40,689 nt of DNA from Bacteroidota bacterium (lineage in GTDB: Bacteria > Bacteroidota > Bacteroidia > Chitinophagales > Saprospiraceae): the NCBI GenBank assembly GCA_017857395.1, contig JAFMDF010000052.1:1-40689 (forward strand). The letters are read 5' to 3'. The notes below the pieces were generated by a model, which saw only the letters and a list, made by a program, of their open reading frames with translations, was not told the origin of the DNA and made no database searches. Below are positions 39,493-40,689 of the stretch, one piece after another. Made by a program: the position numbers and the translations under genes. Each line of letters starts with the position of its first letter. Within the stretch, counting starts at the first letter, position 1.

Positions 39493-39813
39493 TTATTTTT
39501 TTCTTGTTGCTAAAAAAGTAGAATCATCCCCCATAAAACGAAAGCTAAAATGTCCTTCTATTTCATTTACAGATTTTAATTTCACCCATCCTGAACCAGC
39601 TGCCTCATCCATTTCGTCGCTCCCCTCCCATTCAAATTCCACTCGGTCGTTTTCTATATTTTCGATATTAAAGTAGCCTCTTACTAAACCAAATTGAAAT
39701 TGTCCTGCGTTATTTTCCTTGATAGTGATGTAGGCTTGTACTTCCATATTGAAGTAGTCGGCATCCCACGTTTCCATCTCTTGGATTTCCCAAGTGCCTA
39801 TTAGTTTTTGCAT
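39493..39813 (-). CDS. Small beta-rich protein, tandem paralogue 1
   Basis: 106 aa, paralogue of the protein at 39160-39489. LIGTWEIQEMETWDADYF (4-21), AGQFQFG, FEWEGSDEMDEAAG and the ending GDDSTFLATRKK align with its neighbour. Cytoplasmic, acidic in the middle, no known motif. It is the first gene of the compact minus-strand operon that runs toward pfaC. The promoter probably lies in 39814-39857, before the REP cluster. Confidence 0.75.
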   Translation of the reverse strand: MQKLIGTWEIQEMETWDADYFNMEVQAYITIKENNAGQFQFGLVRGYFNIENIENDRVEFEWEGSDEMDEAAGSGWVKLKSVNEIEGHFSFRFMGDDSTFLATRKK

Positions 39814-39857
39814 GATTTAAATTTTAACTATAAACTCCTTTCAATTCTTCATTTCTC

Positions 39858-40034
39858 AGTCCCTTTAGGGACTATATGTCGGTAGAAAAACGAACATTAT
39901 CAGAATCCCAACTTCCCTGTGCCTTTAGGTACAGTATGTGATAAGCGCGTTAATTTACATATTGTATCTAAAGGCACAATGGGTTTCAAATTCATTGTCT
40001 AATTTTCTACCAACATACAGTCCATAAATGGACT
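39858..40034. repeat. REP cluster B: four AGTCCC-TTTA-GGGACT-type hairpins in nested inverted pairs
   Basis: 39858-39873 (agtccctttagggact), 39917-39934 (ctgtgcctttaggtacag), 39961-39980 (attgtatctaaaggcacaat) and 40019-40034 (agtccataaatggact). The outer pair shares the flank tatgt-y-ggtagaaaa in opposite orientation. The inner pair shares cagtatgt/acatattg in opposite orientation. Confidence 0.92.
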
Positions 40035-40035
40035 T

Positions 40036-40497
40036 TTACAATACGGGCTTAAAAATATACCGCTTATCATATTCCACCTCAAAAGCATCCAAAAACTCAA
40101 CATATTCTTCAATAAAGGTTTTTGTTTTATGATGCTCTTCTTGATTTTCTACATATCGAATAACTTGGGGTACTTGTGATTTTGCATAAGAAAAACCACC
40201 AAATCCTGCTTGCCAAGAAAATTTTGCCCTCAATACCCCTTTTTCATTTATCCAATTGGTTGATTCTTGTTTGACAATCTTCATTATATCGGATAACGCT
40301 TCTATTGGTCGCATGCCAAAGAACATGTGAACATGGTCTTCCACGCTATTAATCTTCAACATTTTATGTCCCTTATTTTGGACAATGCCTGTGATATATT
40401 TATGCAATTCTTCTTTCCATGCTTTACCAATTAAACAATCTCTGTTTTGAACTGCCCATATTGCTTGGATATGGATTTGTGTGTAGGTATTTGCCAT
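40036..40497 (-). CDS. REP-associated tyrosine transposase (Y1, IS200/IS605-like), second copy
   Basis: 153 aa from the ATG at 40495-40497 (MANTYTQ); the frame stays open to a GTG at 40515 but the ATG context atactATGGCAAA equals that of the RAYT at 11428. HUH motif H55-V-H57 (EDHVHMF), catalytic Y115 and Q119 (YVENQ), then EHH: the same positions as in the first RAYT. Intact. The two proteins are clearly related but diverged over most of their length. Its REP family (GTCCC-type) differs from that of island A, as expected if each RAYT recognises its own hairpin. The stop lies one base from the last hairpin of cluster B. Confidence 0.93.
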   Translation of the reverse strand: MANTYTQIHIQAIWAVQNRDCLIGKAWKEELHKYITGIVQNKGHKMLKINSVEDHVHMFFGMRPIEALSDIMKIVKQESTNWINEKGVLRAKFSWQAGFGGFSYAKSQVPQVIRYVENQEEHHKTKTFIEEYVEFLDAFEVEYDKRYIFKPVL

Positions 40498-40518
40498 AGT
40501 ATATTTAGTTTTCACATA

Positions 40519-40644
40519 CCGTACCTAAAGGCACGGGGAATGTGGGTGTTAATAATTAACCTTTTTTGCTACCAACATATAGTCCCTAAAGGGACTTTTC
40601 ATAATCGTCAAAATTCTTTCTACCAATATATAGTCTCTAGTGGT
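40519..40644. repeat. REP cluster B, upstream side
   Basis: ccgtacctaaaggcacgg (40519-40536), agtccctaaagggact (40581-40596, preceded by accaacatat) and a decayed copy agtctctagtgg near 40631 preceded by accaatatat. No gene in 40498-40689. Confidence 0.88.
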
Positions 40645-40689
40645 TTGCGCAAGAAGTTAGCGGCAGTTAATATTCTTCAATTTCTTTCC

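Larger units (their letters stand above)
39858..40596. mobile_element. RAYT-REP island B
   Basis: Y1 transposase gene with four matching hairpins after its stop and two or three before its start. The REP stem differs from that of island A. Confidence 0.8.

Overview
The window is chromosomal DNA of an AT-rich member of the Bacteroidota. Saprospiria-like (Saprospirales) is my best guess. The reasons are the low GC, start sites that mostly lack Shine-Dalgarno sequences, a TAnnTTTG-type promoter box, a KS-CLF-AT-DH-DH polyunsaturated fatty acid synthase subunit, secreted M1 peptidases, SUKH and DinB family genes, and many short dispersed repeats. The taxonomic call is inference. I see no tRNA, rRNA or CRISPR array.

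Layout. 1-7.1 kb (minus strand): two secreted M1 metallopeptidases flank a MEST-like alpha/beta hydrolase, a serine beta-lactamase-like lipoprotein and an MFS transporter. 7.4-12.9 kb (plus): a redox locus made of a Rieske-glutamate-synthase fusion, two small membrane-associated proteins, a ferric-reductase-like membrane protein with a C-terminal Rieske domain, and a membrane-anchored protein with a conserved Cys/His motif. A single-strand transposase (RAYT type) with six matching REP hairpins interrupts this locus. 13-22.5 kb (mixed strands): an aminolipid-type N-acyltransferase, an isoaspartate-methyltransferase-like protein, a small kinase-fold protein, a large Asp-box propeller protein, a diheme cytochrome, a LysE exporter, and SUKH, ATP-grasp and DinB proteins. 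22.9-26.8 kb: a class III cyclase with TPRs, convergent with a secreted amidohydrolase. 27-38.3 kb (minus): pfaD, a DJ-1/PfpI protein, two small proteins, an unknown 336-aa protein and a 2307-aa pfaC-type megasynthase. 38.3-40.7 kb: small unknown proteins, two of them tandem paralogues, and a second RAYT with its own distinct REP family.

How the genes fit together. PfaC (KS, chain-length factor, AT, two FabA-like dehydratase regions) and PfaD (flavin enoyl reductase) are two of the components of an iterative polyunsaturated fatty acid or related lipid synthase. The PfaA-type subunit (ketosynthase, acyltransferase, tandem ACPs, ketoreductase) and the phosphopantetheinyl transferase are not in the window. 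The Rieske locus looks like a membrane-to-soluble electron-transfer system whose substrate I cannot name.

The strongest unexplained signal is the repeat landscape. (i) Heptanucleotide tandem repeats of several different sequences sit directly against start or stop codons. (ii) Several palindromic or inverted repeat families have entered the pfaC reading frame in frame, in three interdomain linkers and in one loop of the AT domain; one of them also occurs intergenically at 9.24 kb. (iii) Two RAYT genes are each surrounded by a different matching hairpin family.
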